A stretch of DNA of 64,000 nt, from NCBI RefSeq assembly GCF_023701745.1, contig NZ_JAJOZB010000001.1:6423501-6487500 (forward strand), written 5' to 3'. Positions 10,736 through 19,728 of the stretch are shown here, one piece after another (position 1 is the stretch's first letter; each line of letters begins with the position of its first letter). The DNA is from Streptomyces sp. RKAG293 (GTDB lineage: Bacteria > Actinomycetota > Actinomycetes > Streptomycetales > Streptomycetaceae). The position numbers and the translations under genes are program-made. The notes under the pieces were generated by a model. The model saw only the letters and a list, made by a program, of their open reading frames with translations. It was not told the DNA's origin and did no database searches.

Positions 10736-10784
10736 GTGCGCCTGGGGGTACTCGTCCTGTGCGCCTCGCGCCCCCCAGGCGCAC
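10736..10784 (+). terminator. Hairpin after the polyamine operon
   Basis: A perfect 13-bp stem (GTGCGCCTGGGGG at 10736-10748 with its complement at 10772-10784) around a 23-base loop, 28 bp after the oxidase stop. There is no T-run, as is usual for Streptomyces terminators. Confidence 0.55.
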
Positions 10785-10906
10785 CCCTGCCCGGAGGCCG
10801 TGAGCCGCCGCACTACCAATCAGTAGCCGAACCCGCGTAATGATCCGCGCTTCCGGCCCTCTCTTCCGTGTCAGCAGTATCAGCTTCACGGAACGGAGGA
10901 ACCGGC

Positions 10907-11359
10907 ATGGGCAGCGCCGGTGCGAAGAGTGCGGTCGAATGGCTGGTATCCGCGGCACCCGATCCGGAGGCCTGCCGGTGGGACTGGGAACGCAACCCCC
11001 TCGGGGTGACGTTGCTGCCCGCCGGCAGGCTCTGGGACGTTCTGATCCTGACCGGGGAGCTGGGCTATCCGACCCTGGACGTGCTCACCCGGCTCGTCGA
11101 CCGGCCGGGGCCGGTCCTGTCCGACTTCGGGGACTCCCGCATGGGGTTCTTCGTACCTCCCGGAACGGCCGCCCGCTGGATCGCCACCGGCGTGCGCAGC
11201 GCGGGCCGCGGCACCTGGATCGTGGTCCCCTACCCCGGCCGGGCCACCGGCGGCGTCCGCTGGCTCATCCCGCCCGACGGGACCGGGCACCTCACCGATC
11301 CGGTGATTCTGGAACTGGCGATGCACGAGGCCGTCGCGCAGCTCGCGGGTGACGGCTGA
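10907..11359 (+). CDS. Conserved hypothetical protein (150 residues)
   Basis: A soluble 150-residue protein I do not recognise with confidence. ATG 10907 has GGAGGA six bases upstream, a strong ribosome site. Visible features are WDWERNPLG at residues 23-31, VLSDFG in the middle, VPPGTAARW and a C-terminal VRWLIPPDGTGHLTDP segment followed by an amphipathic helix. There is no signal peptide or membrane helix. The alternating strand pattern and the VPPG/LIPPDG motifs recall short actinobacterial proteins related to the N-terminal half of bifunctional primase-polymerase domains, but catalytic acidic residues are not evident, so I give no function. It is flanked by the operon hairpin and the mmsA-type gene, all in the same direction. 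Confidence 0.75.
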   Translation: MGSAGAKSAVEWLVSAAPDPEACRWDWERNPLGVTLLPAGRLWDVLILTGELGYPTLDVLTRLVDRPGPVLSDFGDSRMGFFVPPGTAARWIATGVRSAGRGTWIVVPYPGRATGGVRWLIPPDGTGHLTDPVILELAMHEAVAQLAGDG

Positions 11360-11563
11360 CCCGCCGGGATCCCCGGATTCCCCCTGGGTTCCCCCCTGGA
11401 CTCCGCTCGGGTTCCCCCCGGAACCGGCCCGGAATCCTTCCGCGGACACCGGCTGTCCGACGATCTGTAAGGCCCCGCGACGCGCCGCCGACACGTTGCT
11501 GCTTGTACGCCTCGCCATGCCCTCGCAAGACTGGCAGCAGGCTTACGAGAGAAGGGTCCCCCC

Positions 11564-13069
11564 GTGTCCACCAAGAACATCACCCACTGGATCGCCGGCC
11601 AGGCATGGACCGGCACCGCGGAGCGGCGCGGCGATGTGTACGACCCGGCCACCGGGGCGGTCACCGGACAGGTGGACTTCGCGTCGATCCGTGAGGTCGA
11701 CCAGGCCGTCAGCGCCGCCGTCGAGGCGTTCCCCGGCTGGCGCGGCGCGTCGGTCGCCAAGCGCACCCAGGTGCTCTTCGCCTTCCGCGAGCTGATCAAC
11801 TCCCGCCGTGACGAGCTGGCCTCGATCATCGTCTCCGAGCACGGCAAGGTGCACTCGGACGCGCTGGGCGAGATCGCCCGCGGCATCGAGGTCGTCGAGT
11901 ACGCGTGCGGCATCCCGCAGCTGTCGAAGGGCGGCTTCACCGAGCAGGCCTCCACGGGCGTCGACGTCTACTCGATCCGCCAGCCGCTCGGCCCGGTGGC
12001 GATCATCTCCCCGTTCAACTTCCCGGCCATGGTGCCGATGTGGTTCTTCCCCATCGCCATCGCCGCGGGCAACACGGTGGTCCTCAAGCCCTCGGAGAAG
12101 GACCCGTCGGCCGCCAACTTCATCGCGGAGCTGTGGAAGGAGGCCGGTCTGCCGGACGGCGTCTTCAACGTCGTGCACGGTGACAAGGTCTCCGTCGACC
12201 GCCTGCTGGAGCACCCGGACATCAAGGCCGTCTCGTTCGTCGGCTCCACGCCGATCGCCCGCTACGTGTACGAGACCGGCACCAGCTACGGCAAGCGCGT
12301 CCAGGCCCTCGGCGGCGCCAAGAACCACATGCTGGTGCTGCCCGACGCGGACCTCGACCTCGCGGCCGACGCCGCCGTCAACGCCGGGTTCGGCGCGGCC
12401 GGCGAGCGCTGCATGGCCATCTCCGTCCTCGTCGCCGTCGACCCGGTCGGTGACGAGCTCGTCGAGAAGATCAAGGAGCGCATCGCCGGTCTGAAGGTCG
12501 GCCCCGGCTGCAACGGCGACTCCGAGATGGGCCCGCTGGTCACCGGCGTGCACCGCGACAAGGTCACCTCCTACCTCGACGCGGGCCTCGCCGACGGCGC
12601 CACGCTCACCGTCGACGGCCGCAAGCACCCGATCTCGGGCGAGGGCACCGCCGACGGCTTCTGGCTCGGCCCGACGATCTTCGACAACGTCAAGCCGGGC
12701 ATGTCCGTGTACGACGACGAGATCTTCGGCCCGGTGCTGTCCGTGGTGCGGGTCGACTCGTACGACGAGGGCCTGGAGCTCATCAACAGCAGCCCGTACG
12801 GCAACGGCACCGCGATCTTCACCAACGACGGGGGCGCGGCCCGCCGCTTCCAGTACGAGGTCGAGGTCGGCATGGTCGGCATCAACGTCCCGATCCCGGT
12901 CCCGGTCGCCTACTACTCGTTCGGCGGCTGGAAGAGCTCGCTCTTCGGCGACACGCACGCCTACGGCGAGGACGGCGTCAAGTTCTTCACCCGCGGCAAG
13001 GCGGTGACGCAGCGCTGGCTGGACCCGAGCCACGGCGGCATCAACCTGGGCTTCCCGACGAACAGCTGA
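11564..13069 (+). CDS. mmsA: CoA-acylating methylmalonate-semialdehyde dehydrogenase
   Basis: A 501-residue aldehyde dehydrogenase of the MmsA branch, which converts malonate or methylmalonate semialdehyde to acetyl- or propionyl-CoA with NAD and CoA. The family mark is visible: the usual catalytic glutamate motif is replaced by ALGGAKNHM, and the nucleophile is C283 in GERCMA. The SPFNFPAM motif and the C-terminal SSLFGD are also typical. Start GTG 11564 follows GAGAGAAGGG. Close to gabT and the amine genes, it could handle malonate semialdehyde from beta-alanine (the C3 arm of polyamine breakdown) as well as valine or inositol products. Its last 29 bases overlap the convergent PAP2 gene. 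Confidence 0.9.
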   Translation: MSTKNITHWIAGQAWTGTAERRGDVYDPATGAVTGQVDFASIREVDQAVSAAVEAFPGWRGASVAKRTQVLFAFRELINSRRDELASIIVSEHGKVHSDALGEIARGIEVVEYACGIPQLSKGGFTEQASTGVDVYSIRQPLGPVAIISPFNFPAMVPMWFFPIAIAAGNTVVLKPSEKDPSAANFIAELWKEAGLPDGVFNVVHGDKVSVDRLLEHPDIKAVSFVGSTPIARYVYETGTSYGKRVQALGGAKNHMLVLPDADLDLAADAAVNAGFGAAGERCMAISVLVAVDPVGDELVEKIKERIAGLKVGPGCNGDSEMGPLVTGVHRDKVTSYLDAGLADGATLTVDGRKHPISGEGTADGFWLGPTIFDNVKPGMSVYDDEIFGPVLSVVRVDSYDEGLELINSSPYGNGTAIFTNDGGAARRFQYEVEVGMVGINVPIPVPVAYYSFGGWKSSLFGDTHAYGEDGVKFFTRGKAVTQRWLDPSHGGINLGFPTNS

Positions 13070-13970
13070 CCCCTTCTCCCTCGCCTTCACCGTCGGCGCC
13101 GGGCAGGTCCGTACCGCGGGCCTGTCCGGCGCTGTCGTCGGCGGAGCCGGCGGGGGTCATGGCCACCCCCGAGAGCAGCGCGGCGCACAGGCACCAGCTG
13201 CCCAGGACGTCCAGCGGCCAGTGGTACCCGCACCACACCAGGGACACCCCGACGGCCGCCACCACCAGCAGGACCGCGGCGGCGAGCAGTCTTCGCAGCG
13301 CGGTGCTCCGGACGAGCGGGAGTACGAGGAGAGCGGCGGCGCCGAGGGCGACCGACGCCGACGCCGTGTGCCCCGACGGGAAGAAGCCGGGGTAGGAGCC
13401 GGGGCCGAGGCGGTGGTGGCCCGGGGAGGGGCGGGCGATGAGCGTCTTGGTGACGCTGACGATCAGCGGGACGGCGGCCATGGCCACCACCGCGGCCAGC
13501 GGCCGCGCCCACCACCGCGACAGTCCGGCCCGGCGGCCCCGCCACGCGCTCGCGCCGATGGCGGCCGCGAGGAGCGGCACCGCGATCTGAGCGTTGCCGA
13601 GGTCACAGAAGAACTGTCCGGCGCCGTGCAGGCCCCGGTGCCGCGCGGCGGCGTGCTGGAAGCGCCGGAGCAGCCACCAGTCGGCGTCGACCAACGGGCC
13701 CCCGACGACGACCTGCCAGGTGATCAGCGCGAAGAGCAGCAGGCTGACGGCCAGGACCAGGTTCAGGGCAAAAGTCGGCCGCCCCGGAACAGGGGGGAGA
13801 GTTCCGAGGCGGCCAGGGCGATCTCCGTGCCGCTCGGCCCGGGGGGTTTGGGACGAGCGGTCGATCGATCGGCGAAGAGTGCCGAAACGCTGGGTTCCGG
13901 CGCTGTCGTGCGCGAGGGCACTGCTGTGCCGGCAATGGGGGGTCGCCGACGCGGTGTCGCCCGTGGTCAC
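13041..13970 (-). CDS. PAP2-family phosphatase, integral membrane
   Basis: A membrane phosphatase of the PAP2 (type 2 phosphatidic acid phosphatase) superfamily. The three signature motifs are present: KTLIARPSP, PSGHTASAS and a final HWPLDVLGSW. About five to six hydrophobic helices start at ALNLVLAVSLLLF. Such enzymes dephosphorylate lipid phosphates or undecaprenyl pyrophosphate. The start is uncertain: I give GTG 13970, but no clear ribosome site is seen. The first 50 residues after it look non-coding, and the reading frame also continues to GTG 14114, which overlaps the gabT stop. The 3' end overlaps mmsA by 29 bases. No link with amine metabolism is evident. Confidence 0.7.
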   Translation of the reverse strand: MTTGDTASATPHCRHSSALAHDSAGTQRFGTLRRSIDRSSQTPRAERHGDRPGRLGTLPPVPGRPTFALNLVLAVSLLLFALITWQVVVGGPLVDADWWLLRRFQHAAARHRGLHGAGQFFCDLGNAQIAVPLLAAAIGASAWRGRRAGLSRWWARPLAAVVAMAAVPLIVSVTKTLIARPSPGHHRLGPGSYPGFFPSGHTASASVALGAAALLVLPLVRSTALRRLLAAAVLLVVAAVGVSLVWCGYHWPLDVLGSWCLCAALLSGVAMTPAGSADDSAGQARGTDLPGADGEGEGEGVSCSSGSPG

Positions 13971-14110
13971 CCACGAGCGGGATGGTGCGGTGTATCTGCG
14001 GAAACCGTACGTCACCGGCGAGGCTGCCGGGAGAGCGATTACCCCTCCGCCATCAGGCCCGCACACCTTCTTCACCGATGCCGCCCCCTTACCCAGAGTT
14101 ACACCGGGAG

Positions 14111-15442
14111 TCACACCCGGGTGAAGGCCTCCTCGATGATGTCGAGACCCTCGTTCAGGAGATCTTCGCCGATGACCAGCGGCGGCAGGAAACGCAGCAC
14201 GTTGCCGTAGGTGCCGCAGGTCAGAACGACCAGTCCCTCGGCGTGGCAGGCCTTCGCCAGCGCGGCGGTCACCGCGGCGTTCGGGGTCTTGGTGCCCGGC
14301 TCCACGAGCTCGACGGCGATCATGCCGCCGCGGCCGCGCACTTCACCGATCACGGCGAACTTCTCCTGCATCGCGTGCAGACGGCCCTTCATGACCTCCT
14401 CGATGCGCCGCGCCCGGGCGTTGAGGTCGAGCTCCTTCATGGTCTCGATCGCGCCGAGCGCCGCGGCGCAGGCCACCGGGTTGCCGCCGTAGGTGCCGCC
14501 GAGGCCGCCCGCGTGCGCGGCGTCCATGATCTCGGCGCGGCCCGTGACGGCGGCGAGCGGCAGGCCGCCCGCGATGCCCTTGGCGGTGGTGATCAGGTCC
14601 GGGACGACGCCCTCGTCGTCACAGGCGAACCACTGGCCGGTGCGGCAGAAGCCGGTCTGGATCTCGTCCGCGACGAACACGATGCCGTTCGCCTTCGCGA
14701 ACTCGGCGATCTTCGGCAGGAAGCCCTTGGCCGGCTCGATGAAGCCGCCCTCGCCCGCGATCGGCTCGATCACGATGGCGGCCACGTTCTCGGCGCCGAC
14801 CTGCTTGGTGATCATGTCGATCGCCTGGGCCGCGGCCTCCTCGGCGCAGTTCTCGGCGCCGGTCAGCCAGCGGTAGCCGTAGGCGAGCGGCACGCGGTAG
14901 ACCTCGGGCGCGAACGGCCCGAAGCCCTCCTTGTACGGCATGTTCTTGGCGGTGAGCGCCATCGTCAGGTTGGTGCGGCCGTGGTAGCCGTGGTCGAAGA
15001 CGACGACCGCGGTGCGCTTGGTGTACGAGCGGGCGATCTTCACCGCGTTCTCGACGGCCTCGGCGCCGGAGTTGAACAGCGCGGTGCGCTTCTCGTGGTC
15101 GCCCGGGGTCAGCTCGTTGAGCTGCTCGGCGACCTCGACGTAACCCTCGTACGGGGTCACCATGAAACAGGTGTGGGTGAAGTCCGCGAGCTGCGCGGTC
15201 GCCCGCCGCACCACGGCCTCGGCGCTGTTGCCGACCGAGGTCACCGCGATGCCGGAGCCGAAGTCGATGAGCGAGTTGCCGTCCACGTCCTCGAGCACGC
15301 CGCCGCCGGCGCGCGTCACGAAGACGGGGAGGGTGACGCCGATGCCGCTGGGGACCGCCGCGACCTTGCGGGCCATCAGCTCCTGCGACTTCGGGCCGGG
15401 GATCGAGGTGACGAGCCGGCGCTCCTGGGACAGTTCGGTCAT
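14111..15442 (-). CDS. gabT: 4-aminobutyrate aminotransferase
   Basis: A 443-residue class III PLP aminotransferase that transfers the amino group of GABA (possibly also beta-alanine) to 2-oxoglutarate, giving succinate (or malonate) semialdehyde. The motifs are FNSGAEAVENA (cofactor phosphate), DHGYHGRTNL, the ADEIQTGFCRTG block and the Schiff-base lysine K288 in TTAKG. ATG 15442 follows AGAGGAG. It lies on the strand opposite mmsA and the transporter operon but in the middle of the island. The upstream 257 bp separate it from the divergent ATPase gene and include a short inverted repeat near 15490-15514 (AAGCGGG...CCCGCTT) that could be a regulatory site. The assignment is strong; substrate range is not resolved by sequence. 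Confidence 0.92.
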   Translation of the reverse strand: MTELSQERRLVTSIPGPKSQELMARKVAAVPSGIGVTLPVFVTRAGGGVLEDVDGNSLIDFGSGIAVTSVGNSAEAVVRRATAQLADFTHTCFMVTPYEGYVEVAEQLNELTPGDHEKRTALFNSGAEAVENAVKIARSYTKRTAVVVFDHGYHGRTNLTMALTAKNMPYKEGFGPFAPEVYRVPLAYGYRWLTGAENCAEEAAAQAIDMITKQVGAENVAAIVIEPIAGEGGFIEPAKGFLPKIAEFAKANGIVFVADEIQTGFCRTGQWFACDDEGVVPDLITTAKGIAGGLPLAAVTGRAEIMDAAHAGGLGGTYGGNPVACAAALGAIETMKELDLNARARRIEEVMKGRLHAMQEKFAVIGEVRGRGGMIAVELVEPGTKTPNAAVTAALAKACHAEGLVVLTCGTYGNVLRFLPPLVIGEDLLNEGLDIIEEAFTRV

Positions 15443-15699
15443 GGCGGGCGTACTCCTCTTATATGTCCACGGGCTTTTCCCGCAGGCTAAGCGGGGGCCG
15501 CGCGGGCCCGCTTACTCCGATAGGGCGCAGTGGCGGGTGGCCATTCGACACGGCGGACAGTCCGCTTCCCGGCAGACCGTAGTCCTGGCAGGCGATTTCG
15601 GCACCCGCGCCTCGCGAAGCGCCATGATCCTTATGGACCGGTGTCCGCTCCACTACATTGAGTTCCGTCGCTGGCGACGAGGCTGAGGGGCGGCCGGTA

Positions 15700-17799
15700 G
15701 TGGATATCGAGGGTACGCAGGGATTCCGGAAGGCCGCGCCCGCGACCCCGGTACCGAGGCCGGCGGGGCCGCCGCCGATGCCACAGGCACCACCCGTGTC
15801 GGCGCTGGAAACCTGGCTGCGCACCCCGCGCCACCACGACGCCCCGGGGATCTTCGCCTACGGGCACGTCCCGCGCCCCCCGGAGGACCCGGGCCGGCTG
15901 GCCGGCCGCCGGCTGATCGGCGGCGCGCTGCTGGCCCTGCTGTGCGGGCTGCTGGTCTGGTCGCTGCTCTGGAACTACTTCGGCAGCCTCTGGCTCAAGC
16001 CGATGTTCTGGCTCATCCCGGACGACTGGGCGTACACCGGCGACCGGGTCGCCTACACGGTCGTCTCCAACCTGTACTACCTGATCTGGATCGGCCTGCT
16101 GGCCTATGTGTTCGGCCGGGCCGGCCACTGGCCGGACGTCTGGCGCCGGTATGCCGCGCCCGCCCTGGGCCGGTTGTGGGACGAGCCGGCGCAGCCGGGG
16201 GTGCGGCCCGGCGGGCAGCCTGTTGAGGACGACCCCGTCCAGTGGCCGGAGCTGCGGGCCGCCGGGCAGCACGCGGTGGCCGACCGGCTCGCGGGCGAGA
16301 TCCGCAGCGGGCGGATGAACGACGTCGACTACACGCGGATCCAGCGCGCCTGGACGTCGGTGCTCGCGGAGCCGCGGCGGATCGACGCGTTCGCCGACAC
16401 CGTGCTGCGGCAGGGCGCCGCAGCCTGTCTGCATCCCTCCGGCGCGCGCGATCTGCCGTTCCGCTCCGCGACGCACGATCTGCTCGGCGGCCAGGTGCGG
16501 ATCGGTCTGGCGCCGGCCGACGACCGCAATCCGTACCAGCACCGGGGCGCGGGGCTGGCGCTCGACCCGTCGCTGCTCGGGACCGGTCTGGTCGCGGTCG
16601 GCCCGCCCGGCTCGGGGAAGACCCGGCAGCTGGTCCGGCCGGTCGTGGAGTCGTTGTGCCTGCAGGCGCTGTCCGGCACCGCCGCGGTGATCGCCGTGGG
16701 CTCCGCGGGCACCGACCTGGGACCGGCCGACGCCTTCGACGTCGTCATCTCGCTCGGCGACCCCTCGTCGCGCTACGACCTGGACCTGTACGGCGGCAGC
16801 CCCGACCCGGACGCGGCCGGGAGCACCCTCGCCGAGGCGCTCATCGACGACGGCCCCACGCACGAGGCCGACATCCGGCGGGCCGCCACCGCGCTCTCGC
16901 AGCTGCTCGGCCCCTACCGCGCCGCCCACGGGCGCTTCCCCGCCGTCACCGAGCTGCGCGAGCTGCTCGACGGCATCCCGCACGCGTTCGCCGCGCTGCG
17001 CGGGGCGCTGGACCTGGCCGGGGAGCCGGGGCCGGTCCGTGAGCTGGAGGCACGGCAGCGGCAGGCGGGGCGGCCCGACGACATCGGCACCCTGCTCGCC
17101 GACCGGATCGCACTGCTCGACCGGCCGGCCTTCGCGGGATTCTTCGACGTCACCGGCCGGACCCGGCCGTTCTCCATGCACACCCTGGAGCACCCGCTGC
17201 GGGTCCGTATCGACCTGCCGGAACGCGGTCACGCCGAGGCGTCCCGGATCCTCGCGAGACTCGTGCTGGCCCAGTTCACCGCCGCGGTCACCGGCCGCCG
17301 CGACCGGTCGCTCTTCGCCTGCCTGGTCCTCGACGACGCCGCGCACACCATCACCGGCGAGTCGGTGCGCGGACTGCAGCGGCTGCGGTCCGCCAACGCC
17401 GGGGCCGTGCTGGCGCTGCGGACGCTCGACGACGTCCCCGAGGCGCTGCGCACCGCGCTGCTCGGCGCGGTCGGCTGCCGGATGGCGCTGTCCGGGATCA
17501 CCACCTGGGACGGGAAGCGCTTCGCCGAGGCCTGGGGCACCACCTGGGTGGAGACCCGGGACGTGACGCGCACACCCGATCAGTCCGGCGGTCTGCTGCG
17601 CCGCCTCAACCGCGGGGTGCGGCGGCTGTTCACCGGGGAGGCGGTCACCACCGAGTCGGTGACCGTCCGCAGTGTCGAGCGCGAGCGCTGGTCCGCCTCC
17701 GAGCTGGCCCATTCGGTGCCGGCCGGGCACGCCGTCGTCTCGCTCACCGCCACCGACGGCGAACACGCCCCGCCGATACTGGTCGACCTCCGCGGCTGA
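15700..17799 (+). CDS. Membrane-anchored VirD4/TraG-like ATPase
   Basis: A 699-residue ATP-binding protein. After a Pro-rich tail (residues 1-60), two or three membrane helices lie at about residues 75-150. The P-loop GPPGSGKT is at 301-308 and the Walker B strand CLVLDDAAHT has D545/D546. Two N-terminal helices followed by a P-loop domain with a late Walker B strand is the layout of type IV secretion coupling proteins (VirD4/TraG/TraD), but no relaxase, TraB or other transfer gene is near. I therefore call it coupling-protein-like without a stated substrate. GTG 15700 is preferred because of GAGGGG upstream; TTG 15658 is the alternative. Its position in the amine island appears, from memory, to be conserved in streptomycetes. 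Confidence 0.72.
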   Translation: MDIEGTQGFRKAAPATPVPRPAGPPPMPQAPPVSALETWLRTPRHHDAPGIFAYGHVPRPPEDPGRLAGRRLIGGALLALLCGLLVWSLLWNYFGSLWLKPMFWLIPDDWAYTGDRVAYTVVSNLYYLIWIGLLAYVFGRAGHWPDVWRRYAAPALGRLWDEPAQPGVRPGGQPVEDDPVQWPELRAAGQHAVADRLAGEIRSGRMNDVDYTRIQRAWTSVLAEPRRIDAFADTVLRQGAAACLHPSGARDLPFRSATHDLLGGQVRIGLAPADDRNPYQHRGAGLALDPSLLGTGLVAVGPPGSGKTRQLVRPVVESLCLQALSGTAAVIAVGSAGTDLGPADAFDVVISLGDPSSRYDLDLYGGSPDPDAAGSTLAEALIDDGPTHEADIRRAATALSQLLGPYRAAHGRFPAVTELRELLDGIPHAFAALRGALDLAGEPGPVRELEARQRQAGRPDDIGTLLADRIALLDRPAFAGFFDVTGRTRPFSMHTLEHPLRVRIDLPERGHAEASRILARLVLAQFTAAVTGRRDRSLFACLVLDDAAHTITGESVRGLQRLRSANAGAVLALRTLDDVPEALRTALLGAVGCRMALSGITTWDGKRFAEAWGTTWVETRDVTRTPDQSGGLLRRLNRGVRRLFTGEAVTTESVTVRSVERERWSASELAHSVPAGHAVVSLTATDGEHAPPILVDLRG

Positions 17800-17805
17800 C
17801 ACCTG

Positions 17806-17849
17806 ACGTCTGATTCTTCACGTCGCACGTCTGATATCGGACGCCTGAT
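17806..17849. promoter_or_regulatory. Direct repeats upstream of the second PucR gene
   Basis: ACGTCTGAT occurs at 17806-17814 and 17827-17835, exactly 21 bp (two helical turns) apart; a third copy with one mismatch, ACGCCTGAT, is at 17841-17849. The second copy is part of a near-palindrome at 17828-17843 (7 of 8 pairs). They lie 150-190 bp before the regulator start and are inferred to be an operator array. Confidence 0.4.
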
Positions 17850-17995
17850 GCCGGGATCTGGACGGTGAGGCAGAATCGGAACCGGTCACCACTACCGGTC
17901 GGCCAAAACCGAGTCCTTCGGGCCTCCTGGCCCGGCGGGTCACCGTGACCTCGCCGGCGCCGCCGGAAGCCCCCCGCCGGAGGCGACAGCGCGTC

Positions 17996-19594
17996 ATGCC
18001 CCTCACCCTCGCCTCTCTCGTCCACCATTCGGCGCTCAAGCTCGTGGTCCTCGCCGGCGGCGACCGGCTGGACGCCACCGTGCGCTGGGTGCACACCAGC
18101 GAGCTGGACGACCCGGGACCGTATCTCGAAGGCGGCGAGCTGCTGCTCACCACCGGACTCAAACTGGCCGTCGACGACCCGGACAGCCTGCGCGGCTATG
18201 TGCGGCGGCTGGCGGACGCCGGGGTGGTCGGGCTCGGCTTCGGCGTCGGGGTGGGGCACGACGCGGTGCCGCCCGCGCTGGTCGACGCCGCGGCGGAGCT
18301 GGATCTGCCGCTGCTCGAAGTGCCGCGCCGCACGCCGTTCATCGCGATCAGCAAGGCCGTGTCGGCGGCGGTCGCGGCCGATCAGTACCAGGCCGTCACC
18401 GCCGGGTTCGAGGCCCAGCGCGATCTGACCCGGGCGGCCCTCGCCCCGGACGGCACCTCCGCGCTGCTCGGCCGGCTCGCGCACCACCTCAACGGCTGGG
18501 CCGCGCTCTACGACGCCTCCGGCGCGGTGCTCGCCGCGGCTCCCGAGTGGGCGGGCCGCCGCGCCGCCCGGCTGACCGGCGAGATCGACCGGCTGCGGGA
18601 CAAGCCGGCGCCCGCCAGCGCGGCCGTGGCGGGCCCCGCGGGCACCGAGGACCGCGTCGAACTGCAGTCGCTGGGCACCGCGCGCCGGGCCCGCGGCTTT
18701 CTCGCCGTCGGCACCGAGGAGCGCCTCGACACCCCCGCCCGCTATGTCGTGCACGCCGCCGTCGCGCTGCTCACGCTCTCCCTGGAGCAGTCCCGGGCGC
18801 TCCAGGACACCGAGCAGCGGCTCGCCGCGGCCCTGCTGCGGATGCTGCTCACCGGGGAGAGCGAGCACGCCCGTACCGTCGCGGGCCGGCTCTACGGCGA
18901 CCTGCTGACGCAGCCGGTGCGGCTGCTCGTCGTGGAGCCCGCGGAACTCGCCGCCAAGCCCGCGAAGGCGGTCAGGCCCGCCGTCCGCACCGGCCGCCCG
19001 GCGGTGGCCCTGGACTCGGTGGCGCTGCTCGCCGAGCGGGCCGAGGCCGCCGGCGCCCGCTCGGGCGAGCCGGTCATCGCCGTACGGGAGGGCCCCCGGC
19101 TGGTGGTGCTCGCCGCCGACGGTTCGGCCGTGCTCAAGGCCTGCACCGACTTCGCCGAGGCCGACGACACCCTGGCCGCCGGGCTGTCCGCGGCCGTCCC
19201 GGTGGCGGAGCTGCCGGACGCCAACCGGCAGGCCGAACGGGCGCTGGCCGTCGCGCTGCGGCGCGGCCGCAACCTGGTCGAGCACGGCGAGGTCGGTGCA
19301 GGATCGGTTCTCCCGCTGCTCGGCGACGACGCGGTCCGGGCGTTCGCCGAGGGATTGCTGCGCCCGCTGCGCGAGCACGACGCGACCAGCCGCGGCGACC
19401 TCGTCGCCTCCCTCCAGGCTTGGCTCTCGCGGCACGGCCAGTGGGACGCCGCCGCCTCCGACCTGGGTGTTCACCGGCACACCCTGCGCTACCGCATGCG
19501 CCGGGTGGAGGAGATCCTCGGCCGCTCGCTGGACGATCCGGACGTCCGGATGGAGCTGTGGCTGGCGATGAAGACCCTGCCGCCCGGCGAGTGA
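17996..19594 (+). CDS. PucR-family transcriptional regulator (second copy)
   Basis: A 532-residue regulator with the PucR N-terminal domain (MPLTLASLVHHSALKLVVLAG, then the RWVHTSELDDP and LLLTTGL segments), a central region and a C-terminal PucR helix-turn-helix (ASDLGVHRHTLRYRMRRVEE, about residues 485-505). ATG 17996 is chosen because the family usually begins here and GGAGG lies 12 bases upstream; GTG 17945 has no ribosome site. It is only distantly similar to the PucR at 1530, so the two are not recent duplicates. The neighbours suggest control of GabT and the dehydrogenases. Direct repeats upstream may be its own operator. Confidence 0.88.
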   Translation: MPLTLASLVHHSALKLVVLAGGDRLDATVRWVHTSELDDPGPYLEGGELLLTTGLKLAVDDPDSLRGYVRRLADAGVVGLGFGVGVGHDAVPPALVDAAAELDLPLLEVPRRTPFIAISKAVSAAVAADQYQAVTAGFEAQRDLTRAALAPDGTSALLGRLAHHLNGWAALYDASGAVLAAAPEWAGRRAARLTGEIDRLRDKPAPASAAVAGPAGTEDRVELQSLGTARRARGFLAVGTEERLDTPARYVVHAAVALLTLSLEQSRALQDTEQRLAAALLRMLLTGESEHARTVAGRLYGDLLTQPVRLLVVEPAELAAKPAKAVRPAVRTGRPAVALDSVALLAERAEAAGARSGEPVIAVREGPRLVVLAADGSAVLKACTDFAEADDTLAAGLSAAVPVAELPDANRQAERALAVALRRGRNLVEHGEVGAGSVLPLLGDDAVRAFAEGLLRPLREHDATSRGDLVASLQAWLSRHGQWDAAASDLGVHRHTLRYRMRRVEEILGRSLDDPDVRMELWLAMKTLPPGE

Positions 19595-19598
19595 CACA

Positions 19599-19626
19599 AC
19601 GGAGTACCCGCCACGAGCGGTACTCC
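19599..19626 (+). terminator. Hairpin after the second PucR gene
   Basis: CGGAGTACC (19599-19607) pairs perfectly with GGTACTCCG (19618-19626) around a 10-base loop, starting 5 bases after the stop codon. There is no T-run. Confidence 0.5.
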
Positions 19627-19728
19627 GCAGTGGACAAACGCCCCCGCGCCCCGCCCGGCCTACCGTGGATGTACGTGATCGATCACCACCCATCGGGATC
19701 ACCACCCCATCGGAAGGGCCGGGCCGCT

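Noticed and set aside
18547..19728. Upstream extension of the third aldehyde dehydrogenase gene
   Set aside because: It runs in a shadow frame of the PucR gene; GTG 19729 gives a normal dehydrogenase length.
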